A program made the position numbers and the translations under genes. Below the pieces are notes generated by a model. That model saw only the letters and a list, made by a program, of their open reading frames with translations, was not told the DNA's origin and made no database searches. DNA of 64,000 bases, taken from contig OY282455.1 of assembly GCA_958296195.1 (NCBI GenBank), positions 2,728,001 to 2,792,000 of the forward strand, read 5' to 3'. Origin of the DNA: an uncultured Pseudomonadales bacterium (GTDB taxonomy: Bacteria > Pseudomonadota > Gammaproteobacteria > Pseudomonadales > Azotimanducaceae). Positions 36,557-45,935 of this stretch are shown piece after piece (positions within the stretch are counted from its first letter, which is position 1; each line of letters opens with the position of its first letter).

Positions 36557-36799
36557 ATGGCCACGGTGGTGTTTCCGGATCACCTGCTGGGATGTACCAA
36601 CGGCCAACGGCAAGTGGAACTGCTGGTGGACAACTATCGGGAGTTGCTGTTGGCTCTGGAGAAGCAGTGGCCCGGCATTGGGGAGGCTCTAGCCAAGTCC
36701 GCTGTTGCCATAGACGGTCAAATTTACCAAGACGCCTTTTTAGAGCCGGTCAACGCCGACAGCGAAATTTTTTTCATGGCAAGGATTGAGGGGGGCTAG
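36557..36799 (+). CDS. MoaD/ThiS-like sulfur-carrier protein
   Basis: An 80-residue beta-grasp protein. It begins Ala-Thr-Val-Val-Phe-Pro-Asp-His-Leu and runs through Arg-Gln-Val-Glu-Leu-Leu-Val-Asp-Asn-Tyr-Arg-Glu-Leu-Leu and Asp-Gly-Gln-Ile-Tyr-Gln-Asp-Ala-Phe to Ile-Phe-Phe-Met-Ala-Arg-Ile-Glu-Gly-Gly at the very C-terminus. The terminal Gly-Gly, adenylated and thiocarboxylated in this family, and the hydrophobic pattern define it. Position right after a molybdenum hydroxylase suggests molybdopterin sulfur supply, but use in cysteine or thiamine pathways is possible. No MoaE is nearby. Confidence 0.75.
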   Translation: MATVVFPDHLLGCTNGQRQVELLVDNYRELLLALEKQWPGIGEALAKSAVAIDGQIYQDAFLEPVNADSEIFFMARIEGG

Positions 36800-37265
36800 C
36801 CCGCATACTGCACCAAGGGCCGTGCAGACCGCATCGGCCTATCTCGAAGCTTGTGAGCAGGCCTATCTCCTGTTCTCGTGCCCGTGGTTCTCCTATTCGG
36901 AACGTAAACGGTCGCAGAGAAACCGCATGTACTACCCCGTGGACACGGCGTTGCGGCGAGTCGCCGTGACTCGCACTGGCGGCGACCTGGGCAAAGCGTT
37001 GGAGATCGCCACATTCGTTGAGCTTAGGAAGCGCCATCAGGACGTTTTCTATTGGCGGGGCGCCGGAGAAGTGGACTTCGTAATCAATGCCAGCGGCGGC
37101 CCCACTCCCATCCAAGTCACCGCACAAGGGGCCACGGAACGTCATTTGCGCTCGCTGGACGCCTTCTACGAGGCGTTTCCGCACGCTAAAGCAGCAGTGT
37201 TCGTGACAATGGAGGACTTCACGGATGTCCTTGCGCAATTTGACCGCCGCAACGCCGAGGGATGA
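36786..37265 (+). pseudogene. DUF4143 (AAA+ ATPase) C-terminal fragment
   Basis: The frame encodes only the C-terminal DUF4143 domain of COG1373-type ATPases: Tyr-Leu-Glu-Ala-Cys-Glu-Gln-Ala-Tyr-Leu-Leu-Phe, Pro-Trp-Phe-Ser-Tyr-Ser, Met-Tyr-Tyr-Pro-Val-Asp-Thr-Ala-Leu, Phe-Val-Glu-Leu-Arg-Lys-Arg and Gly-Glu-Val-Asp-Phe-Val. The N-terminal AAA module of about 250 residues with its Walker motifs is missing, and the sequence begins directly against the end of the MoaD-like gene, so an older gene has been cut. No sound start codon is visible. Confidence 0.65.
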
Positions 37266-37445
37266 GGTCGTCTTGCCAATCCAAGGTGAAGACCGCCGGC
37301 GTGGGAAGCGTCCTAGGGGCCGAATAAACTATCGGCAAAAGGGGGTTCTTGGATTGCCTTGGCGGAAGGCCGTCCTTTGCCGGCATTGGCGGGCCGACCG
37401 GTTTATCATCGCTGTTCCGCGCAAGAGAGCAATCGAGGCCCCTTC

Positions 37446-38240
37446 ATGCTTGTTGAACAAATTTGGACCGGCAACGCCTACCGCAACTTCAACTATCTGA
37501 TCGCCTGCCCGGAGACAGGCGAGGCGCTGGCTGTGGATCCCTTGGATCATGAAAAGTGCCTAGCCGCCGCCCAGGCCAAGGGCTGGGAGATCACTTGGAT
37601 TCTGAACACCCATGAGCACTTCGACCACATCGGCGGCAATGAGCCGCTGCAGCGGGCCACCGGGGCGCGGATTATGGCCCACGGCAACGCCGGCGGCGCC
37701 ATTGCCGGCTTGGAGCGCGGCCTGAGCGCCGGGGACGTCGTGCAGGTGGGCAAGACCGTGGAGTTGCTGGCCTTGGACACCCCAGGCCACACCATGAGCC
37801 ATGTATGCCTGCTGTCCCAAACCGACGCGCCGGCCCTGTTCTGCGGGGACACCCTGTTCAACGCCGGCGCCGGCAACTGCCACAACGGCGGCCATCCGAA
37901 CGAGCTTTACGAGACCTTTGCCTCCCAGCTGGAGCGCCTGCCGGACACAACGCAGGTCTATCCCGGCCATGACTACATCACCAACAATCTGGCCTTCACC
38001 CTGGACCGGGAGCCGGACAACCAAGCTGCGGCCGACCTGCTTGCCGACCTGGAGTCGAACCATGACCCCGACGCGGCGATGGTCACAACCCTAGGCCAGG
38101 AGAAGGAGTTCAACACTTTTTTCCGCCTGACCAGCCTGTCCGTCATCGCTCGGCTTAGGGAGAAATTCCCCGAACTCGGTGAGTCGCCGGCGCCGCAGGA
38201 GGTGTTCCTGAAACTGCGCGAACTGCGCAATAGCTGGTAG
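37446..38240 (+). CDS. gloB: hydroxyacylglutathione hydrolase-like metallohydrolase (glyoxalase II family)
   Basis: A 264-residue metallo-beta-lactamase-fold hydrolase. The binuclear motif is Thr-His-Glu-His-Phe-Asp-His-Ile-Gly (55-63), followed by Thr-Pro-Gly-His-Thr, Cys-Gly-Asp-Thr-Leu-Phe and Tyr-Pro-Gly-His-Asp-Tyr. The usual Gly-Cys-Gly-Arg after the Asp ligand is replaced by Ala-Gly-Ala-Gly-Asn-Cys-His-Asn-Gly-Gly, and a C-terminal domain of the glyoxalase II type is present. It probably splits S-lactoylglutathione or a similar thioester. ATG 37446 was chosen from family length. Confidence 0.82.
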   Translation: MLVEQIWTGNAYRNFNYLIACPETGEALAVDPLDHEKCLAAAQAKGWEITWILNTHEHFDHIGGNEPLQRATGARIMAHGNAGGAIAGLERGLSAGDVVQVGKTVELLALDTPGHTMSHVCLLSQTDAPALFCGDTLFNAGAGNCHNGGHPNELYETFASQLERLPDTTQVYPGHDYITNNLAFTLDREPDNQAAADLLADLESNHDPDAAMVTTLGQEKEFNTFFRLTSLSVIARLREKFPELGESPAPQEVFLKLRELRNSW

Positions 38241-38362
38241 GCGTAGACCAGCCGCATGGCTGTGCGCCGGCACAGCGCCGCAACCACGCGAGCGTTCTTC
38301 TGGACATAGAGGCCCGTCATCCCACCCGCCGCGTCCACCGGGGGCTGCGCGAAGCGGCGCGT

Positions 38363-39898
38363 TTGGCGGCGCAGGGCAAGCTGGGCATGGCGGAGGGCGT
38401 CTGCCGGGACTATCTGCAGCGTTGGCCTACGGACGTCAACGCCATCCGCCTGCTGGCGGACATCGCCCTGCAGCTCGGGGTCCACGAAGACGCGGTGAAG
38501 CTGCTGCGCCGCTGTCTGGAACTGGCGCCGGACTACCACTTGGCGCGCAACAACTACGCCAATGCGCTCAGCAAAGTGGGCGAGTACGAGGCGGCGCTGC
38601 GTGAAATCGAGCGGCTGGAGCGGGCCGAGCCGCAGAACCTCTCCCATCCGGTGCTGGCGGCCGCCGTGCTGGTCAATGTCGGCGCCTATCAGCAGGCGAT
38701 CGAGCGCTACGAGCGCATTCTGGCCGAAGCGCCGGATCACGCACGGCTGCAAATGAGCTACGGCCACGCCCTGAAGACCTTGGGCCGCCAAGATGAGTCC
38801 GTCGCCGCCTACCGCCGCGCCATCGCCTTGCAGCCCGACTTGGGGGAGGCTTGGTGGAGCCTCGCCAACCTCAAGACCTTGCGCTTCACCGCGCAGGACA
38901 TTGCGGCCATGCGCCGGTGCCTAGCCCGCAGGGGGCTGGACGCCGAGGACGAATGGCATCTGCACTTCGCCTTGGGCAAGGCGCTGGAGGACGGGAAGGA
39001 CTATGACGCAGCCTTCGCCGCCTACGCCAAGGGCAACGAGCTCAAGCGGACGCGAAGCGGCTACGACGCGGCGGAGAACACCGCCGCCTTGGAAAAAATC
39101 GCCGCCTCCTGCACTCGGCAACGCTTCGAGTCACGGCGGGGCTGCGGCCATCCGGCGCCGGACCCGATCTTCATCGTCGGGCTGCCCCGGGCCGGCTCCA
39201 CCCTGCTGGAGCAGATTTTGGCCAGCCACTCCATGGTGGACGGCACCATGGAGTTGCCCTACATCCCCCAGTTCGCACGGCGCTTGGGCGGCAAGAAGAA
39301 GCGGGACGATCCTTCAGAGTATCCGGATGTCCTGTGGCGGCTGACCGACGGCCAATGCCGCGCCCTAGGCCGGGAGTTTCTGGACGCGGCCGGCATTCAG
39401 CGGTGCGGCGCCCCGTTCTTCATCGACAAGCTGCCGAACAACTTCGCCCATGTGGGCCTGATTCACTTGATGCTGCCGAACGCCAAGATCATCGACGCCC
39501 GCCGCCACCCTTTGGCCACCTGCTTCAGCGGCTTCAAGCAATTGTTCGCCGCCGGCCAGGAGTTCAGCTATGGCTTGGCGGACATCGGCCGGTACTATCG
39601 GGACTACGCGGCCCTGATGGAGCATTGGGACAGAGTTCTGCCGGGCAGGGTGCTGCGGGTGTGCTACGAAAGCGTCATCGATGATCTGGAGGGCGAGGTG
39701 CGACGCCTGCTCGACTACTGCGGTCTGCCCTTCGAGCCCGGCTGCCTTGCCTACCACCGCAACCGCCGGGCGGTGCGCACCGCCAGTTCGGAGCAGGTGC
39801 GCCAACCCATCTACCGGGACGCCGTGGCGCAGTGGCGGCGTTTCGAGGCTCATCTGGGGCCGTTGCAGCAGGCGCTTGGCCCCGTTCTTGACGGCTGA
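38363..39898 (+). CDS. TPR-containing sulfotransferase
   Basis: About 511 residues: five or six TPR units (roughly 1-240, with repeated Ala-x-x-x-Tyr patterns) followed by a sulfotransferase domain. The PAPS-binding loop is Pro-Ile-Phe-Ile-Val-Gly-Leu-Pro-Arg-Ala-Gly-Ser-Thr-Leu-Leu-Glu (268-283) and the 3'-phosphate region has His-Pro-Leu-Ala-Thr-Cys-Phe-Ser. Such fusions are common in marine proteobacteria and may sulfate peptides or glycans. The start is doubtful: the frame stays open back to gloB but offers only TTG 38363 or ATG 38387, and no ribosome site is clear. Confidence 0.8.
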   Translation: MAAQGKLGMAEGVCRDYLQRWPTDVNAIRLLADIALQLGVHEDAVKLLRRCLELAPDYHLARNNYANALSKVGEYEAALREIERLERAEPQNLSHPVLAAAVLVNVGAYQQAIERYERILAEAPDHARLQMSYGHALKTLGRQDESVAAYRRAIALQPDLGEAWWSLANLKTLRFTAQDIAAMRRCLARRGLDAEDEWHLHFALGKALEDGKDYDAAFAAYAKGNELKRTRSGYDAAENTAALEKIAASCTRQRFESRRGCGHPAPDPIFIVGLPRAGSTLLEQILASHSMVDGTMELPYIPQFARRLGGKKKRDDPSEYPDVLWRLTDGQCRALGREFLDAAGIQRCGAPFFIDKLPNNFAHVGLIHLMLPNAKIIDARRHPLATCFSGFKQLFAAGQEFSYGLADIGRYYRDYAALMEHWDRVLPGRVLRVCYESVIDDLEGEVRRLLDYCGLPFEPGCLAYHRNRRAVRTASSEQVRQPIYRDAVAQWRRFEAHLGPLQQALGPVLDG

Positions 39899-40043
39899 GT
39901 GCGCCGGCCAGTCCAACCGCCGTCGCTTGCGGGTCCGCAGAAGGGATGTGTCCGCGCAGATTGGGTCGGCCGGCGCCTCCGAATTTGCATTGCGTCTCAT
40001 ATTGGGTAAGGTGTGCCCCAACGTAATTGCCTAAGGTTGCTCC

Positions 40044-42464
40044 ATGTTCAAACGCTCCGCCTCCAAGGGACCTTGCCTGTTCGCCTTGAAACCGGTCGCC
40101 CGTGCGGTGCGGCAGACGTCCTTGGCCTCCGCCGGCGCCGCGGTGCTCGCCTTCGGCGGTGCTGCGCCGGTGGTTTTGGCCCAAGGCAGCGGGCTGGCCA
40201 TTGAGGAGGTCATCGTCACCGCGCAGAAGCGCGACGAAAGCGTTCAGGATGTGCCCATCAGCATCGACGTGCTTGGCCAGGCCGATTTGGAGGAGCACGG
40301 CGTCACGGACTTGGAGGACTTCGTGCAGTTGCTGCCTTCCGCGAGCTACGCCAGCCTAGGCCCGGGCACTGGGGACATCTACATTCGCGGCATCTCCAGC
40401 GGCGGCGAGAACGCCTTGGGCTCCACGCCGAACGTCGCTGTTTACCTTGACGAGCAGCCGATCACCGCCGTCAACGCCTACCTGAATCCGCACATCTACG
40501 ACATCGCCCGCATTGAAGCCTTGGCCGGCCCGCAGGGCACCCTGTTCGGCGCCAACTCCCAATCCGGCAGCATCCGCATCATCACCAACAAGCCGAATCC
40601 AGCCGGCTTTGAGGCTCAATACGATGTGGAGTTCGGCGCCATCAGGAAGGGGGACGTCGGCTACCTGCTTGAGGGCATGGTGAACGTGCCGCTGAGCGAC
40701 CGGGCGGCGTTTCGGGTGGTGGCTTGGCGCAAGGAGGACGCCGGCTTCATCGACAACCTGCCCACCGCCTACACCTTCAGAAACGACAATGTGCGCGCCG
40801 GCCTGTCCGACCCGGCCTTGATAGCCGCCGCCGCCGACATCAGGGTGGACAACGAGGACGTGGTGGAGAAGAACTTCAACGAGGCCACCACCACGGGCGC
40901 CCGCGCCGCCCTCGGCATCGACCTGAACGACAACTGGACCGTTACCGCCGGCGTCATGCGCCAGGAGTTGGAGTCTCAAGGGGTCTGGGACCATGATCCC
41001 GAGGAAGTGGGCGACTTGGAGGTAGTGCGCCTGCTGCCGGACGAGAACGACGACGAATGGACGCAGATTTCCCTAGTGGTGGAGGGCAAGATCGCCGGCC
41101 TTTCCCTCACCTACGCCGGCGCCCGCCTGGACCGGGACACCAACAATAAGGCGGACTACTCGATTTACGCGGACTACTTCGTCTCCGGCGGCTTCGTGCA
41201 ACGCTTCTATTCCTGCTATGTCGCTTACTTCGGGGACTGCGTGGACCCCCGCACCCTGTTGACCCAGGACGAAACCTACGACCGGGACAACCACGAGCTG
41301 CGCATCGCCTCCGCCCAGGACAAGCGCTTCCGCTGGCTGCTCGGCGCCTTCTACGAGAACGACAGGCACGCCTTCGACTGGGAGTGGCATGTGCTTGGCC
41401 TGGATGGCTTAGCCACTGCGGGAACCCCAGCCGCGGTGGAGCCGCCGGACATCTACTGGACCACGGACCAAGTGCGCAAGAGCGAGGAGTTGGCCTTCTT
41501 CGGCGAAGTTGGCTTCGATCTGTCGGATCAGCTCACCGCCTCCTTTAGCGCCCGCTGGTTCGACTCCAAGATCAATCTGCGCGGTTTCTCCGGCACCATC
41601 TGGTTCCCGGGCCGGTTCGGCGCCCGCACGGAGGACTTCAACACCGATCTGGTCACCGAGGACCAGGACGCGGTCATCAAGGCCAGCCTTTCCTGGCATG
41701 TCACCGACGACGTCATGGTTTACGGAACCTATTCGGAAGGCTATCGCCCCGGCGGCCTCAACCGGGTGTTCAACACTCTGATCGGCGGCGTCTATAAGCC
41801 GGATTTCGTCGAGAACATCGAGGTGGGCGTCAAGGCCTCCGCCCTGGATGGGCGGCTGCGCTACAACTTCTCCGCCTTCACCATGGACTGGGACGACTTC
41901 CAACTAACCCGCTTCGACATTTCCGTGTCCCCGTTGACGCTGACCGACAACGTGGGCAACGCCCGCAGCCGCGGCTTGGAGGGGGACTTCGCCTACCTGC
42001 TCACGGACAGCTGGAGCCTGTCCGCGGCCTTTTCGCTGATCGAGGCTGAGATCGCCGAAGACTACTGGATCAACAAGGCCAACATCGGCGATGGCAATCC
42101 AGATGCGGAGAAGGGGCGCGAACTGCCTAGGGTGCCGGAGTTCAAGGCGAACCTGACCTCCCGCTACGGCTTCACTCTGGCCGGCATGGACGCCTACGTC
42201 CAAGGCTCCTACGTTCATACGGGGGCGTCCTGGAACACCCTGTTTGACGGCAGCAACAACATTCGCAATCGGCGCAAGCAGCACGCCTACGACATTCTCA
42301 ACCTAGCGGTGGGCGTGGAGCAGGGCGGCTGGGCAGCGGAGTTCTTCATTCGCAACCTCACCGACGAACGTGGCGAAGTGTTCAAGAACGGCGCCTCCTG
42401 GGACGCCCGCATCACCACCAACAGACCCCGCACCATTGGGCTGCGTTGGCGGCAGAAGTTTTAG
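40044..42464 (+). CDS. TonB-dependent receptor
   Basis: An 806-residue outer-membrane receptor. A signal peptide ends near residue 48 (Val-Val-Leu-Ala-Gln), then Ile-Glu-Glu-Val-Ile-Val-Thr-Ala-Gln-Lys-Arg forms the TonB box and plug start, with Val-Pro-Ile-Ser-Ile, Tyr-Ile-Arg-Gly-Ile and Gly-Pro-Gln-Gly-Thr-Leu-Phe-Gly-Ala as plug motifs. The barrel ends in Phe (Gln-Lys-Phe). This subfamily, named for siderophores but widespread in oligotrophs, imports unknown substrates. It opens the scavenging island; the other receptor at 51470 is of the same subfamily. Confidence 0.93.
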   Translation: MFKRSASKGPCLFALKPVARAVRQTSLASAGAAVLAFGGAAPVVLAQGSGLAIEEVIVTAQKRDESVQDVPISIDVLGQADLEEHGVTDLEDFVQLLPSASYASLGPGTGDIYIRGISSGGENALGSTPNVAVYLDEQPITAVNAYLNPHIYDIARIEALAGPQGTLFGANSQSGSIRIITNKPNPAGFEAQYDVEFGAIRKGDVGYLLEGMVNVPLSDRAAFRVVAWRKEDAGFIDNLPTAYTFRNDNVRAGLSDPALIAAAADIRVDNEDVVEKNFNEATTTGARAALGIDLNDNWTVTAGVMRQELESQGVWDHDPEEVGDLEVVRLLPDENDDEWTQISLVVEGKIAGLSLTYAGARLDRDTNNKADYSIYADYFVSGGFVQRFYSCYVAYFGDCVDPRTLLTQDETYDRDNHELRIASAQDKRFRWLLGAFYENDRHAFDWEWHVLGLDGLATAGTPAAVEPPDIYWTTDQVRKSEELAFFGEVGFDLSDQLTASFSARWFDSKINLRGFSGTIWFPGRFGARTEDFNTDLVTEDQDAVIKASLSWHVTDDVMVYGTYSEGYRPGGLNRVFNTLIGGVYKPDFVENIEVGVKASALDGRLRYNFSAFTMDWDDFQLTRFDISVSPLTLTDNVGNARSRGLEGDFAYLLTDSWSLSAAFSLIEAEIAEDYWINKANIGDGNPDAEKGRELPRVPEFKANLTSRYGFTLAGMDAYVQGSYVHTGASWNTLFDGSNNIRNRRKQHAYDILNLAVGVEQGGWAAEFFIRNLTDERGEVFKNGASWDARITTNRPRTIGLRWRQKF

Positions 42465-42489
42465 TCGAGATTGCAGCCAAGCTGTTCTT

Positions 42490-42517
42490 ACATTGAAAAG
42501 ACATCTATTTTCAATGT
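42490..42517. terminator. 10-bp perfect hairpin after the TonB receptor
   Basis: ACATTGAAAA (42490-42499) and TTTTCAATGT (42508-42517) with an 8-base loop, 26 bp after the receptor stop. The A/T arms would place U residues at the stem end in either direction, but no T-run follows, so termination is likely yet not certain. Confidence 0.45.
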
Positions 42518-42685
42518 GTTAGGCATGGAATTTGGATAATTTTCAGGATTTTTGACTGTGGCGCTAGGTGCCGCGGGCTTCGGCATGTTGGCTGCGGGCG
42601 GCGGCGCATCCAGGGCGTTGGGGGCGGGCGGAGTCCTGCTGCTGGGTCGGTGAAATTTTGTAGCGCAATAAATTGTGGGAGGGAA

Positions 42686-44542
42686 ATGCTGAATCCTTTG
42701 CTGCGGGGCCACATCGTTTTGTGGCTGGCGGGGCTGCTGCTGGTGGGTTCGGAATTGGCGGCGGCGGGGGAATATTCCCAGCCCGTGGGCCAGGACTACC
42801 CCAAGAACCTCTATTGGGGGGACACCCACCTGCACACGCGCAATTCGGCGGACGCCTATTCCCTGGGCAACATGAACCTGACGCCGGCGGACGCCTACCG
42901 CTTCGCCCAAGGCCAGCCGGTCACCGCCCACAACGGAATGCGGGTGCAGTTGCGCCGACCCCTGGACTTTCTGGTGGTCTCCGACCACGCCGAATATCTT
43001 GGCGGCTACTATAGGTTCAACGTGGGCGACCCCATCGTCACCGACACGGCGGCCGGCCAGCAATGGAAGGGCTATTTGGAGGAGGGGGATCCGGACAAGC
43101 TGATCGGCGCCTTCGTCAACAGCATGTTGGACCCGGAAAACCACTTCGCCTTCCCGGAGCGCGTCCGGCGGTTGATCTGGCAGGATGTGGCGCAGACTGC
43201 CGACGACTACAACAAGCCGGACCGCTTCACCGCCCTCACAGGCTACGAATGGACCGTGGCCGTTGAGGGGAACAACCTGCATCGGGTGGTGATCTACAAG
43301 GACGGCGCCGACAAGGTCGGCCAAGTGCCGCCGTTTTCCGGACAGGACAGCTTGGACCCCAGGGATCTCTGGAACGCCTTGGCCCGCTACGAGGCGGAGA
43401 CCGGCGGCGAGGTGATCGCCGTGCCCCACAACGGCAACCTCTCCAACGGCCGGATGTTTCCCGCCACCACCTTGGACGGCGAGCCGATTGACGCCGACTA
43501 CGCCCGCCTGCGCGCCCGCTGGGAGCCCGTCTATGAAGTCACTCAGGTCAAGGGTGACTCCGAATCCCATCCCACCCTTTCCCCCGATGACGAGTTCGCT
43601 GACTTCGAGAATTGGGATTGGGACAACATTGGCCGCAGCGCTCCCAAGGAGGACTGGATGCTCGCCCACGAGTACGCTCGGGGCGCCCTCAAGCTGGGGC
43701 TGCGCTACGAGGCGGAGTTGGGCGTCAATCCCTTCAAGATCGGGCTGATTGGCAGCACCGACGGGCACAACAGCATCTCCACCCCGGAGGAGGACAACTT
43801 CTTCGGCAAGTTCCCGGAGTCGGAGCCGGGGATTGAGCGGACGCTCAACGCCATGGCGAATGATCGGCTTTGGCAAAACTGGAACATCGTCGCCTCCGGC
43901 TACGCGGCGGTTTGGGCGCGGCGCAACACCCGCGCCGACCTGTTCGACGCCATGAAGCGCCGCGAGGTTTACGCCACCACCGGGTCGCGCATTCGGGTGC
44001 GCTTCTTTGGCGGCTGGAACTATCCGGCAAACTTGGTGGACCGGCCGGCTTACTTGGACGTCGCCTACGGCGAAGGGGTGCCCATGGGCGGCGACCTGAC
44101 CGCGGCGCCGGCCGATGCGGCGCCGACCTTCATCGTGGTCGCCGCCAAGGACCCGGACGGGGCCAACCTGGACCGGGCGCAGATCGTCAAGGGTTGGCTG
44201 GACAAGGAGGGCGTCCTGCAGGAAAAGGTCTATGACGTGGCTTGGTCCGGTGGCCGAACCCCGCACCCGGAGACCGGCAAGGTGGGGCCAGTGGGGTCAA
44301 CGGTGGACCTCGAAACCGCCACCTATGACAACAGCATCGGCACCGCGGATTTGGCCGTGGTTTGGCGGGACCCGGACTTTGACCCGGCAGAGCGGGCCTT
44401 CTACTATGCTCGGGTGATCGAAATCCCCCGTCCGCGCTGGACCGCCTACGACGCCGTTTACTTCAATCTGGACCTGCCGGAGGAAATCCCGCTGTCAGTC
44501 CAAGACCGCGCCTACACTTCACCGATCTGGTACACGCCCTAG
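42686..44542 (+). CDS. DUF3604 domain protein, secreted
   Basis: A 618-residue protein of the DUF3604 family, a PHP-like metal-dependent fold of unknown substrate. The signal peptide ends about Ala-Ala-Ala-Gly (residue 28), so it acts in the periplasm. Metal-site phrases are Tyr-Trp-Gly-Asp-Thr-His-Leu-His-Thr, Val-Ser-Asp-His-Ala-Glu-Tyr, Val-Pro-His-Asn-Gly-Asn and Gly-Ser-Thr-Asp-Gly-His-Asn-Ser. GGGAGGG before ATG 42686 fixes the start. The family often sits with TonB receptors and amidohydrolases, as here, and probably works on an imported compound. Confidence 0.9.
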   Translation: MLNPLLRGHIVLWLAGLLLVGSELAAAGEYSQPVGQDYPKNLYWGDTHLHTRNSADAYSLGNMNLTPADAYRFAQGQPVTAHNGMRVQLRRPLDFLVVSDHAEYLGGYYRFNVGDPIVTDTAAGQQWKGYLEEGDPDKLIGAFVNSMLDPENHFAFPERVRRLIWQDVAQTADDYNKPDRFTALTGYEWTVAVEGNNLHRVVIYKDGADKVGQVPPFSGQDSLDPRDLWNALARYEAETGGEVIAVPHNGNLSNGRMFPATTLDGEPIDADYARLRARWEPVYEVTQVKGDSESHPTLSPDDEFADFENWDWDNIGRSAPKEDWMLAHEYARGALKLGLRYEAELGVNPFKIGLIGSTDGHNSISTPEEDNFFGKFPESEPGIERTLNAMANDRLWQNWNIVASGYAAVWARRNTRADLFDAMKRREVYATTGSRIRVRFFGGWNYPANLVDRPAYLDVAYGEGVPMGGDLTAAPADAAPTFIVVAAKDPDGANLDRAQIVKGWLDKEGVLQEKVYDVAWSGGRTPHPETGKVGPVGSTVDLETATYDNSIGTADLAVVWRDPDFDPAERAFYYARVIEIPRPRWTAYDAVYFNLDLPEEIPLSVQDRAYTSPIWYTP

Positions 44543-44593
44543 CACCGCTAAGGGGTCCAAATGGAACGCGTTGAATCCAACGGGATTTGAGCG

Positions 44594-45931
44594 TCAAGGC
44601 GTTTTAATCAAGCTGCGGCGTAGAATTCGGCTGCCGTAGGTGGAAACCCGCCATCCGGGTGGGTCGCTCCGGTTCGGGGCCGGCCATTGCAGGGCTTGCT
44701 CCCGTCCGCCGATGAGCACCCGCTTAATGCGTTGGCGGTCGCCAAGCACCCGCACGTCTTGGGCCGGATCTCCATCGACCAGGATGAGGTCGGCCAGGCG
44801 TCCGGGCGCGACGGCGCCGGTCTCGCCGTGCCGGCCGATGGCGCGGGCCGCCTCGCTGGTGGCGGCTTGAATGGCCTGCAGGGGCGAAAGTCCCAGATCG
44901 CGGACGAACACCTCCAGTTCCCGATAGTGCCAGTCCCCGTAAGGGGTCAGGGAAAAACCACTTTCGGTGCCGCACAGCAGGGGCACGCCGGCCTCGTAGG
45001 CGCGTCTTAGCATGGCGCAACTGGATTCGATCTCCTTTTGGAAGATGGCCCGGATTTCCGGTCCGGCGGCCACTTGGTCGCCGTAGTCCGCTAGGTTGGC
45101 TTGGAAGGTGAAGGTGGGGACGATGGGAACGGCAGCTTCGACCACAGCCCCCAGCGCCGCTTCGTCCATGTAGGTGGCGTGCAGGATGAGGTCGAAGCCG
45201 GCTTCGGCGGCGTCCTTGATGCTGTCCGCGCCCCGGCAGTGGCCCACCACTGGGGTGTCCAGGGAGTGGGCCACATCCACCACCAACTCCAGCTCATTGC
45301 GCCGCCACGCCTGGGCCTCCCCGGCCCTCTTTTGCCGGGGGGTCAAGCCGGTGACATGCACCTTGATCCAATCCACGCCGCGCTTGATTTGGCGGCGCAC
45401 TTCGGCGGTGATCTCGCCCGCGGAGCGCACCACCTTGCCGTAGCCGATGAGGCCCTCATCCGGGATCAACCGGCCCGCCGTGCCGCCGGCTGCGGTGAGC
45501 AGGGCGTTGCCGCCGGTGGCCATGCGCGGCCCCGGCACGATGCCGGCCTCAATGGCGTCCCGCAGATCCACGCCGATCTCGAACAGGCTGTCCGCGTCCA
45601 GAAAGCCGGTGACGCCGGCGCACAGCAGTTTTCTGGCGTTGACTGCGGCGATGATGGCCGCCAGCCCCTCGCGGCGATGGTGGAACAGCTCGTCGTTGGA
45701 GCTGGGTTCGTCAAAGCTGATGTGGCAGTGGGCGTCTATGAGGCCGGGCATGACCGTCAACCCATTGGCGTCCACGCGCTCCATCTTCGCGGCCACCTCT
45801 GGCGGCGGGGCGTCGCCCACACTGAGGATGCGTTCTCCCGCAATGACCACATCGGCTCGCTTGGGCGGACTGCCCAGTCCGTCGATGACGGTGCCGTTTT
45901 CGATGATCTGCGTATTCACGGGCTGCGCCAT
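44594..45931 (-). CDS. amidohydrolase family protein
   Basis: A 445-residue metal-dependent amidohydrolase of the imidazolonepropionase-like group. It shows Gly-Leu-Ile-Asp-Ala-His-Cys-His (His68, His70), Ile-Lys-Val-His-Val-Thr-Gly with the likely bridging Lys, Val-Gly-His-Cys-Arg-Gly, Leu-His-Ala-Thr, and Cys-Gly-Thr-Glu-Ser, then a C-terminal beta domain with Ala-Asp-Leu-Ile-Leu-Val-Asp-Gly-Asp-Pro. No signal peptide. ATG 45931 lies 4 bp after the stop of the PQQ lipoprotein gene, so the two form an operon and probably act on one substrate. The substrate (amide, lactam or peptide) cannot be told. Confidence 0.88.
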   Translation of the reverse strand: MAQPVNTQIIENGTVIDGLGSPPKRADVVIAGERILSVGDAPPPEVAAKMERVDANGLTVMPGLIDAHCHISFDEPSSNDELFHHRREGLAAIIAAVNARKLLCAGVTGFLDADSLFEIGVDLRDAIEAGIVPGPRMATGGNALLTAAGGTAGRLIPDEGLIGYGKVVRSAGEITAEVRRQIKRGVDWIKVHVTGLTPRQKRAGEAQAWRRNELELVVDVAHSLDTPVVGHCRGADSIKDAAEAGFDLILHATYMDEAALGAVVEAAVPIVPTFTFQANLADYGDQVAAGPEIRAIFQKEIESSCAMLRRAYEAGVPLLCGTESGFSLTPYGDWHYRELEVFVRDLGLSPLQAIQAATSEAARAIGRHGETGAVAPGRLADLILVDGDPAQDVRVLGDRQRIKRVLIGGREQALQWPAPNRSDPPGWRVSTYGSRILRRSLIKTP

Positions 45932-45935
45932 GCGG

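Noticed and set aside
42488-44266. 592-codon minus-strand frame opposite the DUF3604 gene
   Set aside because: Shadow frame; the DUF3604 metal motifs and signal peptide are on the plus strand.
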